From positions 1 through 54,105 of the forward strand of contig JAGOJH010000006.1 in the NCBI GenBank assembly GCA_017995215.1: DNA of 54,105 bases, in the 5' to 3' direction. This document shows positions 29,526-38,143 of this stretch, piece after piece. A model generated the notes under the pieces. It did not search any database and was not told where the DNA came from. It was given only the letters and a program-made list of their open reading frames with translations. Position numbers and translations under genes: made by a program. Positions within the stretch are counted from its first letter, which is position 1, and each line of letters opens with the position of its first letter. This stretch comes from Thermoclostridium sp. (lineage in GTDB: Bacteria; Bacillota; Clostridia; DSM-8532).

Positions 29526-29548
29526 CAGCGGCAGGAATCCTGCCGCTG
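29526..29548 (+). terminator. Strong hairpin after ppdK
   Basis: CAGCGGCAGG (29526-29535) pairs perfectly with CCTGCCGCTG (29539-29548) around a three-base loop. Only a short A/T stretch follows, so the U-tract is poor, but the stem is very stable. Confidence 0.65.
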
Positions 29549-29606
29549 TAATCCACTTAAGGGGCTACTTCTTACCAGATGCGCAAAAACCGAATCAACA
29601 AGCGTC

Positions 29607-29635
29607 TTGACAGACAGTACAAAGTATGTTAAACT
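29607..29635 (+). promoter_or_regulatory. Sigma-A promoter for rpmG-secE-nusG
   Basis: A perfect TTGACA (29607-29612), 17 bases, TAAACT (29630-29635). The leader to rpmG is about 120 bases and contains an eight-T run near 29661. Confidence 0.65.
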
Positions 29636-29763
29636 TAATCCTGCTTTGCATGTAAGGCTTTTTTTTATGTATGGAAATTTTTATGCAGTCACCGTTGCCG
29701 TCATGCAGGCGGCGTATGCAATCAACAGCTGTTTTAACGAACAGGCAATAAGGGGTGTAGCAC

Positions 29764-29913
29764 ATGAGAGTCAAGATTACCATGGCTTGTACCGAATGCA
29801 AGCAAAGAAATTATGACGGTATCAAAAACAAGAAGAACGATCCGGACAGACTGGAAATGAACAAGTACTGCAGGTTCTGCCGGAAGCACACAGCACACAA
29901 GGAAACAAAATAA
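29764..29913 (+). CDS. rpmG: 50S ribosomal protein L33
   Basis: A 49-residue protein: [17 protein letters not shown] at the start and [14 protein letters not shown] at the end. All four zinc cysteines are kept (9, 12, 36, 39), so this is the zinc-binding form. AAGGGGTG precedes the ATG. The gene leads the classical rpmG-secE-nusG-rplKA group. Confidence 0.93.
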   Translation: MRVKITMACTECKQRNYDGIKNKKNDPDRLEMNKYCRFCRKHTAHKETK

Positions 29914-29922
29914 GCACACCGG

Positions 29923-29999
29923 TGATTTGTTTACCGTTTATCTCCCTTTCAGGGAGTATCGTGCATACCAAAAAACAAATCAGCGCGGGTTTATCCGCG
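29923..29999 (+). promoter_or_regulatory. Structured intergenic region between rpmG and secE
   Basis: An outer helix of ten pairs (TGATTTGTTT 29923-29932 with AAACAAATCA 29973-29982) encloses a hairpin CTCCCT-TTC-AGGGAG (29942-29956). A third stem CGCGG/CCGCG (29984-29999) follows directly. No T-run ends it. It may be an RNase processing site or a translation control element for secE. Confidence 0.45.
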
Positions 30000-30020
30000 T
30001 AGAGTTGGGAGATGTTTTCA

Positions 30021-30308
30021 ATGGCTGAACAAGATAAGCAACAATTGGAAAAGCAACAATTGGAAAAGCAGCAAAAGGAAAAACAACAGAAGGAAAAAGT
30101 ACAGAAGGAAAAGAAGCCCAATATCCTTCAAAAGCTGAGCAAGTTTGTCAAAGAAATTCGTGGTGAATTGAAGAAAGTGCTTTGGCCATCCCGTAAACAG
30201 GTAATCAACAATACCCTTACCGTTCTGGTCACATGCCTCGTGCTTGGCGGTGTTATTTGGATCCTGGATTACGCTTTAGGTTTACTGTATACCCTGGTGT
30301 TTATTTAA
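30021..30308 (+). CDS. secE: Preprotein translocase subunit SecE
   Basis: A 95-residue single-span subunit of SecYEG. The conserved core is FVKEIRGELKKVLWPSRKQV followed by one transmembrane helix (about 68-92). The N-terminal 30 residues are an unusually repetitive Gln/Lys/Glu tract (QQLEK and QQKEK units) that the family does not need. The ATG at 30021 is preferred over 30012, because GGGAG touches the latter. Confidence 0.92.
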   Translation: MAEQDKQQLEKQQLEKQQKEKQQKEKVQKEKKPNILQKLSKFVKEIRGELKKVLWPSRKQVINNTLTVLVTCLVLGGVIWILDYALGLLYTLVFI

Positions 30309-30363
30309 ACCGGGCAAGCGCCGGATTCTATGAAGGAGGGCAGGAGCTTGTCTCCGCATTAAG

Positions 30364-30885
30364 ATGGCTGAAGAAGCAAGCTGGTATGTTGTCCATACCT
30401 ACTCAGGTTATGAGAACAAGGTAAAAGCCAACCTGGAGAAGATTGTTGAAAACAACCCTCATTTGCAGGATTATATCGTCGATATTGTTGTTCCCATGGA
30501 AGAGCAGATCGAGATCAAGGACGGGAAAAAGAAAGCTACCCTAAAAAAGGTTTTCCCCGGATATGTTCTTGTAAAAATGTTTATTAATGATGAATCCTGG
30601 TATGTTGTTCGAAACACTCGAGGCGTAACGGGCTTTGTGGGCCCTGGTTCCAAACCGGTCCCATTGTCCGAGGATGAAATTCGTGCGATGGGTGTCGAGC
30701 AGTTTGAAACTGTTGTTGACTTTGAAATCGGTGACAGTGTCCGGGTTATTGAAGGACCGCTGGAAAGCTTTATCGGTACGGTTGAAGAAATTAGTATGGA
30801 CAGAAAAAAGGTTCGGGTTTCAGTTTCCATGTTTGGACGGGAAACACCTGTGGAACTCGAGTTTACTCAAATACAAAAGCTTTAA
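30364..30885 (+). CDS. nusG: Transcription termination/antitermination protein NusG
   Basis: A 173-residue elongation factor that binds RNA polymerase and couples it to Rho or the ribosome. The NGN domain opens [20 protein letters not shown] and contains [12 protein letters not shown]; the C-terminal KOW motif is [18 protein letters not shown]. The best SDs (AAGGAGG 30333-30339, AGGAG 30342-30346) are 17 or more bases from the ATG. A ten-codon reading frame (30330-30362) uses that gap and stops one base before the nusG ATG, so coupling by re-initiation is possible. Confidence 0.96.
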   Translation: MAEEASWYVVHTYSGYENKVKANLEKIVENNPHLQDYIVDIVVPMEEQIEIKDGKKKATLKKVFPGYVLVKMFINDESWYVVRNTRGVTGFVGPGSKPVPLSEDEIRAMGVEQFETVVDFEIGDSVRVIEGPLESFIGTVEEISMDRKKVRVSVSMFGRETPVELEFTQIQKL

Positions 30886-30991
30886 ACCCTTTTGGGTTAA
30901 ATGACGCAAGTGTAAATCGAATCTGTTTCCCGGCATGGATCATCAGACCCTTTGCAGGGCGTTTGGGGATCAGGCGTGGGAATTAGAGATA

Positions 30992-31014
30992 ACTGCCATA
31001 TGGCAGTATTTTTC
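30992..31014 (+). terminator. Terminator-like palindrome just before rplK
   Basis: ACTGCC-ATAT-GGCAGT (30992-31007) is followed at once by ATTTTTCT, then the rplK SD GGGAGG. Position and shape suggest partial termination between nusG and rplK, or an attenuator. Confidence 0.55.
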
Positions 31015-31030
31015 TGGGAGGTGGACTATT

Positions 31031-31456
31031 ATGGCAAAGAAAGTAACGGGCTATGTAAAGCTCCAAATACCTGCAGGAAAGGCAAATCCTGCTCCACCGG
31101 TTGGACCAGCTTTAGGACAACATGGTGTTAACATTATGGGTTTCTGTAAGGAATTCAACGAGAGAACGGCAAAGGATGCCGGGCTGATCATTCCGGTTGT
31201 AATTACCATTTATGCAGACAGATCTTTTACTTTTATCACAAAGACTCCGCCTGCAGCTGTGCTGATCAAGAAAGCCTGCAAGATCGATAGTGGTTCTGCG
31301 GTTCCGCAGCGTGACAAGGTTGCAAAGCTTTCAAAGGAAGATCTGAAAAAAATTGCAGAGATGAAGATGCCCGATTTGAATGCAGGAAGCATTGAAGCTG
31401 CAATGAGTATGGTTGCCGGTACGGCAAGAAGCATGGGCGTTGTTATAGAGGAGTAA
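31031..31456 (+). CDS. rplK: 50S ribosomal protein L11
   Basis: A 141-residue protein of the GTPase-associated centre. [32 protein letters not shown] is the N-terminal signature (shown as one conserved block across residues 4-36 with PVGPALGQ at its centre), and the C-terminal rRNA-binding part follows. It is a substrate of PrmA, encoded at 20648. GGGAGGTG precedes ATG 31031. Confidence 0.98.
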   Translation: MAKKVTGYVKLQIPAGKANPAPPVGPALGQHGVNIMGFCKEFNERTAKDAGLIIPVVITIYADRSFTFITKTPPAAVLIKKACKIDSGSAVPQRDKVAKLSKEDLKKIAEMKMPDLNAGSIEAAMSMVAGTARSMGVVIEE

Positions 31457-31471
31457 TTCTGTCTCTACAAC

Positions 31472-31502
31472 GTGGGAGGGGTTTACCCCGAAATTCAACC
31501 AC
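31472..31502 (+). promoter_or_regulatory. Candidate L1 protein binding site before rplA
   Basis: In the 62-base gap, GTGG (31472-31475) can pair with CCAC (31499-31502), enclosing GGGG-TTTA-CCCC (31478-31489). A helix of this type directly upstream of the rplA SD resembles the rRNA-like sites at which L1 represses its own translation. Inference from position and shape. Confidence 0.4.
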
Positions 31503-31518
31503 AAAGGAGTGAATCATT

Positions 31519-32214
31519 ATGCAAAGAGGAAAGAAATACCTGGAAAGCTTGAAGCTCGTTGACAGAACAAAGCTGTACGATCCTACAGAAGCTTTCGATA
31601 CAGTTCAAAAAGCCGCAGCAGCGAAGTTTGATGAAACCGTTGAAGCGCATATTCGCCTGGGTGTCGACTCAAGACACGCTGACCAGCAGGTCAGAGGCGC
31701 TGTTGTATTGCCCCATGGAACCGGTAAAACTGTCAGAGTGCTTGTATTTGCCAAGGGCGATAAAGTAACTGAAGCAGAACAGGGCGGAGCCGATTATGTC
31801 GGTGGTGAAGACCTGGTTACAAAAATCCAGAAGGAAAACTGGTTTGAGTTTGACGTAGTTGTTGCAACCCCGGACATGATGGGTGTTGTTGGAAAGCTTG
31901 GCCGTGTTCTCGGTCCGAAAGGCTTAATGCCAAACCCGAAAGCCGGAACCGTTACCATGGATGTTGCCAAAGCTATTTCCGAAATTAAAGCCGGTAAGAT
32001 TGAATACCGTTTGGATAAAACTAATATTATCCACTGCCCCATCGGCAAGGTATCCTTTGGCACACAAAAGCTTCTCGATAACTTCCACACCCTCATAGAC
32101 GCCGTAATAAAGGCCAAGCCCGCTGCCGCAAAAGGCCAGTACCTCAAGAGCGTAACAGTGGCATCTACAATGGGACCGGGTGTGAAAATCAATCAGCAAA
32201 AAGTAATGGATTAA
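31519..32214 (+). CDS. rplA: 50S ribosomal protein L1
   Basis: A 231-residue protein of the L1 stalk that binds 23S rRNA and assists E-site tRNA release. Domain I/II features include [24 protein letters not shown] (residues about 37-60), [18 protein letters not shown] and the C-terminal [21 protein letters not shown] lies before the ATG. It is co-transcribed with rplK; the transcript may end in, or read into, the L10 leader region. Confidence 0.98.
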   Translation: MQRGKKYLESLKLVDRTKLYDPTEAFDTVQKAAAAKFDETVEAHIRLGVDSRHADQQVRGAVVLPHGTGKTVRVLVFAKGDKVTEAEQGGADYVGGEDLVTKIQKENWFEFDVVVATPDMMGVVGKLGRVLGPKGLMPNPKAGTVTMDVAKAISEIKAGKIEYRLDKTNIIHCPIGKVSFGTQKLLDNFHTLIDAVIKAKPAAAKGQYLKSVTVASTMGPGVKINQQKVMD

Positions 32215-32220
32215 TGATCC

Positions 32221-32249
32221 TTTACAAATTGAACATTCTGTAGTACAAT
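32221..32249 (+). promoter_or_regulatory. Sigma-A promoter for rplJ-rplL
   Basis: TTTACA (32221-32226), exactly 17 bases, TACAAT (32244-32249), starting six bases after the rplA stop. Confidence 0.65.
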
Positions 32250-32257
32250 ATTTTTTG

Positions 32258-32430
32258 TGCGAAAATGCTGTTCCGGTAATACGGTTCGGCAGAAACTCAA
32301 TATTGGCCATAGACAGCAGGAACCAGTTGGTGTAATGTATAACATCCTGCCGAGGCAAGCAATCAGGGTTTATGAGTGATCAATCCCTCTGCATGTCTAT
32401 GGTTATCCTTGAATGCAGAGGGTTTTCTGT
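32258..32430 (+). ncRNA. L10 leader (ribosomal protein L10 attenuator)
   Basis: The long leader before rplJ holds the L10-binding fold typical of Firmicutes, with paired segments such as GCTGTTCCGG/CGGTTCGGC and the CAGCAGGAACCAG and CCTGCCGAGG blocks. It ends in an intrinsic terminator: CCCTCTGCAT (32385-32394) with ATGCAGAGGG (32413-32422) then TTTTCTGTTGTT. Excess L10-L12 complex should stabilise the terminated form and lower rplJ-rplL expression. Confidence 0.85.
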
Positions 32431-32434
32431 TGTT
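32385..32434 (+). terminator. Attenuator terminator of the L10 leader
   Basis: Ten perfect base pairs (32385-32394 with 32413-32422), an 18-base loop and a T-rich tail, about 80 bases ahead of the rplJ ATG. Confidence 0.85.
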
Positions 32435-32514
32435 CAGGGAAAATGATTTTTAAGGTTTATCCTTTTAAATACCCGGGTGGTCCGGGGCAATTAACCAGCA
32501 AGGAGGTGCAACAG

Positions 32515-33051
32515 ATGCCAAGTGAAAAAACCCTTAGTACGAAAAAGGCAAAGGTGGAAGAGCTGTCCGAGAAGATTAAGAACGCGAAATCCATCGTTTT
32601 GGCCGATTTCAGGGGGCTTACTGTTGAACAGGATACTCAGTTAAGAAAAGCCATGCGCGAAGCCGGAATTGAGTATACCGTTACAAAGAACTCCATTGCC
32701 CGTTTTGCAGTGAATGAAAATGGTTATAATGCATTGGATGACTATCTTAAGGGACCTACCGCCATCGCACTCAGTTTGAATGATCCGGTAGCACCGTCAA
32801 AGGTTTTATCCAAATATGCAAAGGATTTTCAAAAGCTGGAGATCAAGGCCGGAGTTGTTGAAGGCAACTTTGTTGACGTCGAAGGCGTCAAGGAAATCGC
32901 AAACCTGCCGTCCAGGGAAGAACTGGTGGCAAAGGCAATGGGCGCATTGGCCGGTCCCTTATACGGTATCGTCAGTGTTCTCAATGCAAATATCCGTGGT
33001 CTGGCAGTAGCGTTGAATGCTATTGTGGAAAAAAAGCAAGCTGAAGCTTAA
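32515..33051 (+). CDS. rplJ: 50S ribosomal protein L10
   Basis: A 178-residue protein that forms the base of the ribosomal stalk and holds L7/L12 dimers on its C-terminal helix. [21 protein letters not shown] and [12 protein letters not shown] are typical; the tail carrying L12 is [20 protein letters not shown]. The ATG at 32515 has AAGGAGGTG at ideal spacing; the open frame runs back through the leader to 32413 but that region is the attenuator. Confidence 0.97.
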   Translation: MPSEKTLSTKKAKVEELSEKIKNAKSIVLADFRGLTVEQDTQLRKAMREAGIEYTVTKNSIARFAVNENGYNALDDYLKGPTAIALSLNDPVAPSKVLSKYAKDFQKLEIKAGVVEGNFVDVEGVKEIANLPSREELVAKAMGALAGPLYGIVSVLNANIRGLAVALNAIVEKKQAEA

Positions 33052-33077
33052 TTAAAATTGATATGGAGGGTATTATC

Positions 33078-33458
33078 ATGAGTGAAAAATTGACTAATTT
33101 GATTGAAGAAATTAAAGGCTTAACCGTTCTCGAACTTTCCCAGCTGGTGAAGGCTCTTGAAGAAGAATTCGGTGTTTCCGCCGCTGCTCCTGTAGCTGTT
33201 GCTGCTGCTCCTGCTGCTGCCGCTGCCGCTGCTCCGGTTGAAGAAAAGACAGAATTCGATGTTATCCTGAAGGATGTTGGTCCTGAAAAGATTAAGGTTA
33301 TCAAGGTTGTTCGTGAAGTTACAAGCCTTGGCCTGAAAGAAGCAAAGGACATGGTTGATGGCGCTCCTTCTACTGTAAAAGAAGGCATTTCCAAGGATGA
33401 TGCAAACGCTATCGCTGCAAAGTTCAAAGAAGTTGGCGCTACCTGCGAAATCAAGTAA
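33078..33458 (+). CDS. rplL: 50S ribosomal protein L7/L12
   Basis: A 126-residue stalk protein that recruits translational GTPases. The N-terminal dimerisation helix ([20 protein letters not shown]), an Ala/Pro hinge (residues about 36-55) and the C-terminal domain with [20 protein letters not shown] are all standard. TGGAGGG precedes ATG 33078. A strong terminator follows 22 bases after the stop, and rpoB is not next. Confidence 0.98.
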   Translation: MSEKLTNLIEEIKGLTVLELSQLVKALEEEFGVSAAAPVAVAAAPAAAAAAAPVEEKTEFDVILKDVGPEKIKVIKVVREVTSLGLKEAKDMVDGAPSTVKEGISKDDANAIAAKFKEVGATCEIK

Positions 33459-33479
33459 TTTTTCCGCTATGGAACTGGA

Positions 33480-33505
33480 GCCTGCATGAAAATGCAGGCT
33501 TTTTG
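33480..33505 (+). terminator. Intrinsic terminator after rplL
   Basis: GCCTGCAT (33480-33487), GAAA loop, ATGCAGGC (33492-33499), then TTTTTG. Confidence 0.92.
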
Positions 33506-33621
33506 TTATCACGGGTAGCTTTTTGCTCGGCTTTACAGTTTTGCAGTCGAAATATTGCGTTTTTTGCAAACTGATGTTACGATTATTGAAACGCTCAAAA
33601 AGAATCGATGGTGGTGAAACA

Positions 33622-34932
33622 ATGCTGAACGATCACTTAAGGATCAATGAAAAAGGAAACCTGGAAATCGGCGGCTGTGATGCGACAGAATTGGTGGAGG
33701 AATATGGAACACCACTGTATGTCATGGATGAGATGACTATCCGTCAGAATTGCAGGCGATATAAACAGGCCATGGACAAATATTATGACGGCAATGGACT
33801 GGTACTGTATGCCAGCAAGGCTTTCTGCACTATGGCCATGTGTAAAATCATCGAGCAGGAGGGTCTTGGGCTGGATGTAGTTTCGGGCGGAGAGATGTAT
33901 ACCGCCATAAAAGCCGGTTTTCCCATGGAAAAGGTTTATTTCCATGGCAACAACAAAACACCCGAAGAAATTTCCATGGGGATTGAACAGGGTATCGGGC
34001 GTTTTGTCGTGGATAATCCAACCGAGCTGGAGGCCATCGAAAGAATCGCTGCAGAGAAGGGTAAGCGTGTGAAGGTGTCCTTTCGTGTAAAGCCTGGAGT
34101 GGATGCCCATACCCACGAATTCATTCAGACCGGACAAATCGATTCGAAATTTGGGGTAGCCCTCGAAAACGGCGAAGCACACGAAATCATTGCTCGGGCA
34201 GCACGAATGAAGAATATTGATGTGGTGGGTGTTCACTGTCACATCGGTTCCCAGATCTTCGCCCTGGGGCCATTTGAACTGGCTGCAGAAGTGATGCTGA
34301 ATTTCATTGCAGATATTCGTCAGAAGCATGGTATCCATATTACAGAACTGAACCTGGGCGGAGGCTTTGGAATTCAATATACAGAAGAAGATGACCCATT
34401 GGAATATGATCAGTTCATTGAAGCCGTATCAAAGGTTGTAAAACGCATATGCTGTGAAAAGGGGTTAGGACGGATGTTCATGCTAATGGAGCCCGGGCGT
34501 TCCATTGCAGCCCCTGCAGGGGTTACCCTTTATGGTGTCGGAAACGTGAAGGATATTAAAGATGTACGAAAATATATCTCGATAGACGGCGGAATGTGCG
34601 ATAACCCACGGTATGCCCTTTATAAGGCCGAATATACGGTGTTTCTTGCCAACAAACCTGCCGCAGCTAAAACTGAAACTGTTACCATTGCCGGAAAGTG
34701 CTGCGAATCCGGTGATTTAATTGCAAAAGACATTGCCATGCCACAGGCAAAACCAGGTGATATTGTGGCGGTGTTGGCAACCGGTGCATACAATTATTCC
34801 ATGGCAATGAATTATAACAGGAATGGAAAGCCTCCGGTGGTGTTGGTGAAGGATGGAAAATCACGCTTAATCGTAAAAAGGGAGGATTATTCAGACATTC
34901 TCCGCAATGATATTATACCTGAGGATTTATAA
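33622..34932 (+). CDS. lysA: Diaminopimelate decarboxylase
   Basis: A PLP enzyme that makes L-lysine from meso-diaminopimelate, the last lysine step. 436 residues of the fold III decarboxylase type: Schiff-base lysine in LYASKAFCT, HCHIGSQI, the phosphate-binding glycine loop NLGGGFGI, and the active-site CESGD. The ATG at 33622 follows GGTGGTG; an upstream extension to 33523 runs across the rplL terminator region and is unlikely. Confidence 0.95.
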   Translation: MLNDHLRINEKGNLEIGGCDATELVEEYGTPLYVMDEMTIRQNCRRYKQAMDKYYDGNGLVLYASKAFCTMAMCKIIEQEGLGLDVVSGGEMYTAIKAGFPMEKVYFHGNNKTPEEISMGIEQGIGRFVVDNPTELEAIERIAAEKGKRVKVSFRVKPGVDAHTHEFIQTGQIDSKFGVALENGEAHEIIARAARMKNIDVVGVHCHIGSQIFALGPFELAAEVMLNFIADIRQKHGIHITELNLGGGFGIQYTEEDDPLEYDQFIEAVSKVVKRICCEKGLGRMFMLMEPGRSIAAPAGVTLYGVGNVKDIKDVRKYISIDGGMCDNPRYALYKAEYTVFLANKPAAAKTETVTIAGKCCESGDLIAKDIAMPQAKPGDIVAVLATGAYNYSMAMNYNRNGKPPVVLVKDGKSRLIVKREDYSDILRNDIIPEDL

Positions 34933-34978
34933 CGAGAAATCAATTGGCCTCCGCCACACGAAGAGGTGGGTGGGGGCG

Positions 34979-35007
34979 TTGACAGAAATAATACAAACGT
35001 CTATCAT
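34979..35007 (+). promoter_or_regulatory. Sigma-A promoter for der
   Basis: A perfect TTGACA (34979-34984), exactly 17 bases, TATCAT (35002-35007). It starts der and probably plsY-gpsA. Confidence 0.7.
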
Positions 35008-35043
35008 AAATATGGTAATCAATTTATACCGGAGGGAAAAAAT

Positions 35044-36372
35044 TTGGCAAAACCCGTTGTTGCGATTGTTGGAAGGCCGAATGTCGGTAAGTCCACTTTT
35101 TTTAATTATTTATCCGGACGCAGGATATCCATCATAGAAGATACCCCTGGTGTCACCCGCGACAGAATTTATGCTGAAGGGGAATGGCGGGGAAGGAAGT
35201 TCACTGCTATCGACACTGGTGGAATAGAACCCTTTACCGGTGACTTTATCAAGCAGCAGATGATTCGCCAGGCTGAAATTGCCATGGAAACAGCAGATGT
35301 GATCATTTTTATGGTGGATATGAAAACGGGGGTCACCGCAGCGGATTATGATGTGGCTGTGATGCTGCGTAAATCTGACAAACCGGTGGTGGTTGCCGTA
35401 AACAAGGTTGATCAGGTAGGCGACATCCCTGCTGATGCCTATGAGTTTTACAACCTTGGCATGGGTGAGATTTATACCATATCCTCCATTCATGGGCTTG
35501 GAATGGGTGAACTGCTCGATGCCATTTATGAACACTTTCCGCCAGAAGCAAGTGAAACCGAAGATGAAGATGTGATCAGGGTTGCTGTCATCGGAAAACC
35601 CAATGCGGGCAAATCATCGCTGATTAACCGCATTTTGGGCGAAGAACGGGTTATTGTCAGTGACATACCGGGAACCACCCGTGATGCCATTGACACTCCT
35701 GTGCAGCGCAACGACAAAAAATATATTTTTATTGATACTGCCGGAATACGCAGAAAAAGTAAAATTGAAGAGAACATCGAGCGCTATAGCGTCATCCGTT
35801 CCTGGACGGCCGTCGACAGGGCCGATGTTTGCATCATCCTGATTGATGCCCAGGACGGTGTTACCGAGCAGGATACCAAAATTGCCGGTTATGCCCATGA
35901 ACAGGGAAAAGCAAGTATTATTGCCGTCAATAAATGGGATGTGGTGGAAAAAGAAACTGGAACGCTGGAAAAAACCCGTGAAACCATCAGTAAGCAGTTG
36001 GAGTTCATGAGCTATGCGCCCATTGTTTTTATCTCCGCTAAAACCGGACAAAGGGTCGAAAGGCTTTTCGAACTGGTGGACTATGTTTTCGACCAGGCAT
36101 CCTTCAGGGTTCAGACAGGTATGCTCAACGATGTGCTGAATGAAGCCGTTGCCATGGTTCAGCCGCCCTCCGACAAGGGAAAGCGACTGAAGATATACTA
36201 TATGACACAAGCGGGAATCAAGCCTCCCAAATTCATCCTGTTTATTAACAACATGGAATTGATGCATTATTCTTATGAGCGGTATATTCAAAATACATTA
36301 CGATCGAATTTTGGTTTTGAAGGCACTCCCATTCAGTTTATTCTACGGGAAAAAGGCAGAGATGACACCTGA
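35044..36372 (+). CDS. der: Ribosome biogenesis GTPase Der (EngA)
   Basis: A tandem-domain GTPase required for 50S assembly. Of 442 residues, the first G domain has GRPNVGKSTFFN and the second GKPNAGKSSLIN, each with DT.G (DTGGIE and DTAGIRRKSK), and a KH-like C-terminal domain follows. It starts with TTG at 35044 behind CCGGAGGG; the open frame extends further upstream only across the promoter. plsY and gpsA follow closely, a common Firmicute trio. Confidence 0.97.
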   Translation: MAKPVVAIVGRPNVGKSTFFNYLSGRRISIIEDTPGVTRDRIYAEGEWRGRKFTAIDTGGIEPFTGDFIKQQMIRQAEIAMETADVIIFMVDMKTGVTAADYDVAVMLRKSDKPVVVAVNKVDQVGDIPADAYEFYNLGMGEIYTISSIHGLGMGELLDAIYEHFPPEASETEDEDVIRVAVIGKPNAGKSSLINRILGEERVIVSDIPGTTRDAIDTPVQRNDKKYIFIDTAGIRRKSKIEENIERYSVIRSWTAVDRADVCIILIDAQDGVTEQDTKIAGYAHEQGKASIIAVNKWDVVEKETGTLEKTRETISKQLEFMSYAPIVFISAKTGQRVERLFELVDYVFDQASFRVQTGMLNDVLNEAVAMVQPPSDKGKRLKIYYMTQAGIKPPKFILFINNMELMHYSYERYIQNTLRSNFGFEGTPIQFILREKGRDDT

Positions 36373-36395
36373 GCGGATTGAAGAGAGGTTAAATC

Positions 36396-37016
36396 ATGCT
36401 GATAAAAGTGATATTGTCCGTTCTTGCCGGATATCTGCTGGGTAGCTTCAATGCAGCACTTATTGTTGGCAAGGTGTTTTATAACAAAGATATCCGCGAT
36501 TACGGAAGCGGTAATGCAGGCACAACCAACGTGCTTCGCACCTTTGGCAAAGCTGCGGCAGCAGCCGTGCTTGCCATGGACATCCTGAAAGGAATTCTGG
36601 CGTGCCTGGCAGGGCAGCTGCTCACCGGAAATATCGAAAATATTGGATGGGCAGGAATGTATCTGGCCGGTTTTGCAGCTGTGATTGGGCACAATTGGCC
36701 CGTATTTTTTGGGTTTAAGGGCGGTAAGGGTGTTTTGACCTCCTTTGCAGTCATTCTCTACATAAGCCCCGTTCCAGCGCTTATTTGCCTGGCTGTTTTT
36801 ATCGGAATCGTCAGCTTTACAGGATATGTATCATTGGGTTCTATTATCGCGGCCATTGTATGGCTCGTAATGTCTGTCTTTTTTGATCTGCCTGCTTTAA
36901 TGCTTGTCATTGCAGTGTTGATGGTCGTTATGATCATCATCCGCCATAAAGAAAACATCACTCGATTATTCCGGGGAACAGAAAAGAAGATCAGCTTTAA
37001 AAAGACCCCGGGTTGA
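36396..37016 (+). CDS. plsY: Acyl-phosphate:glycerol-3-phosphate acyltransferase PlsY
   Basis: A membrane enzyme that adds the first acyl chain to glycerol 3-phosphate, using acyl-phosphate. 206 residues with about five transmembrane segments. The three conserved loops are visible: GSFNAALIVGK, YGSGNAGTTN and GHNWPVFFGFKGGKGV. A GAAGAGAGG SD precedes the ATG. It lies 23 bases after der and 18 before gpsA, which makes its substrate. Confidence 0.96.
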   Translation: MLIKVILSVLAGYLLGSFNAALIVGKVFYNKDIRDYGSGNAGTTNVLRTFGKAAAAAVLAMDILKGILACLAGQLLTGNIENIGWAGMYLAGFAAVIGHNWPVFFGFKGGKGVLTSFAVILYISPVPALICLAVFIGIVSFTGYVSLGSIIAAIVWLVMSVFFDLPALMLVIAVLMVVMIIIRHKENITRLFRGTEKKISFKKTPG

Positions 37017-37034
37017 TTAAATTTGGAGAAGGAT

Positions 37035-38042
37035 ATGACGAAAATCTCAATTTTAGGCGCAGGTAGCTGGGGAACGGCGCTGTCAATTTTGTTACATAAA
37101 AATGGCCATCCGGTAACAGTCTGGTCTGTTCTGCCCGAGGAAGTGGCGATGCTGAGCCTGACCCGCGAGCATAAACAGAAGCTTCCCGGTGCTGTCGTAC
37201 CCCCCGATGTGGTGTTTACAACCGATATCAAAAACTGTTTGAATGATGCTGCAGTTGTGGTTTTTGTGGTTCCCTCCCAAACGATCCGTGAAACAGCGCA
37301 AAAAATCAAACCTTTTGTTCAAAAAGACACGATTACGGTCATATGCTCGAAAGGGCTGGAAGAGAGCACCGGACTGCGTTTGTCCGAGGTTGTGCAGCAG
37401 GAACTGGAGGGTGTAAGGGTGGTTGCGCTCATTGGGCCCAGCCATGCCGAGGAAGTTGCTGCTGAGATGCCAACCACTGTGGTTGCTGCATCCACCGATC
37501 AACAGGCTGCTGAAACGGTTCAGGACATTTTTATGTCTTCCCGTTTCAGGGTTTATACAAGCTCTGATATCGTCGGAGCTGAGTTTGGGGCTGCCTTAAA
37601 AAATATCATTGCACTGTGCGCCGGAATCAGCGACGGGCTTGGATACGGAGATAACTGCAAGGCAGCGCTGATGACCAGGGGGCTTACTGAAATCGCTCGC
37701 ATGGGCAAAGCTATGGGGGCCAATACAGATACTTTTTCAGGGCTGACCGGAATGGGGGATTTAATCGTTACCTGCACCAGCAGCCACAGCCGGAACTGGA
37801 AGACGGGTTACCTGATTGGTCAGGGAATGCCTCTGGAAAAAGCCCTTGCTGAGGTAAAGATGGTGGTGGAGGGTGTGACGGCAGCAAAAGCTGCATATTG
37901 CCTGTCACACAAAACAGGTGTCAATATGCCGATCGTGGAACAGGCTTTTAGAATTCTTTTCGAAGGAAAATCTCCCGCCGCGGCCGTGAATGATTTGATG
38001 GCAAGAAGCAAGAAAAATGAAAGCGAAGACGCAGGTTGGTAA
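37035..38042 (+). CDS. gpsA: NAD(P)-dependent glycerol-3-phosphate dehydrogenase
   Basis: Reduces dihydroxyacetone phosphate to sn-glycerol 3-phosphate for phospholipid synthesis. 335 residues: Rossmann motif GAGSWGTAL, CSKGLE, LIGPSHAEEV and the catalytic lysine segment EFGAALKNIIAL. The ATG at 37035 has GGAGAAGG just before it; the upstream TTG at 37023 does not. The product feeds the neighbouring PlsY. Confidence 0.97.
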   Translation: MTKISILGAGSWGTALSILLHKNGHPVTVWSVLPEEVAMLSLTREHKQKLPGAVVPPDVVFTTDIKNCLNDAAVVVFVVPSQTIRETAQKIKPFVQKDTITVICSKGLEESTGLRLSEVVQQELEGVRVVALIGPSHAEEVAAEMPTTVVAASTDQQAAETVQDIFMSSRFRVYTSSDIVGAEFGAALKNIIALCAGISDGLGYGDNCKAALMTRGLTEIARMGKAMGANTDTFSGLTGMGDLIVTCTSSHSRNWKTGYLIGQGMPLEKALAEVKMVVEGVTAAKAAYCLSHKTGVNMPIVEQAFRILFEGKSPAAAVNDLMARSKKNESEDAGW

Positions 38043-38143
38043 ATTCTACTGGTCATAAGCCATGGGAATGTGATTGATATGAAAACTGAAAGCAGAGAGT
38101 GAATCAGTGATGCTTAAAAACAGGGAAGGAATGGAGCGTTAAG

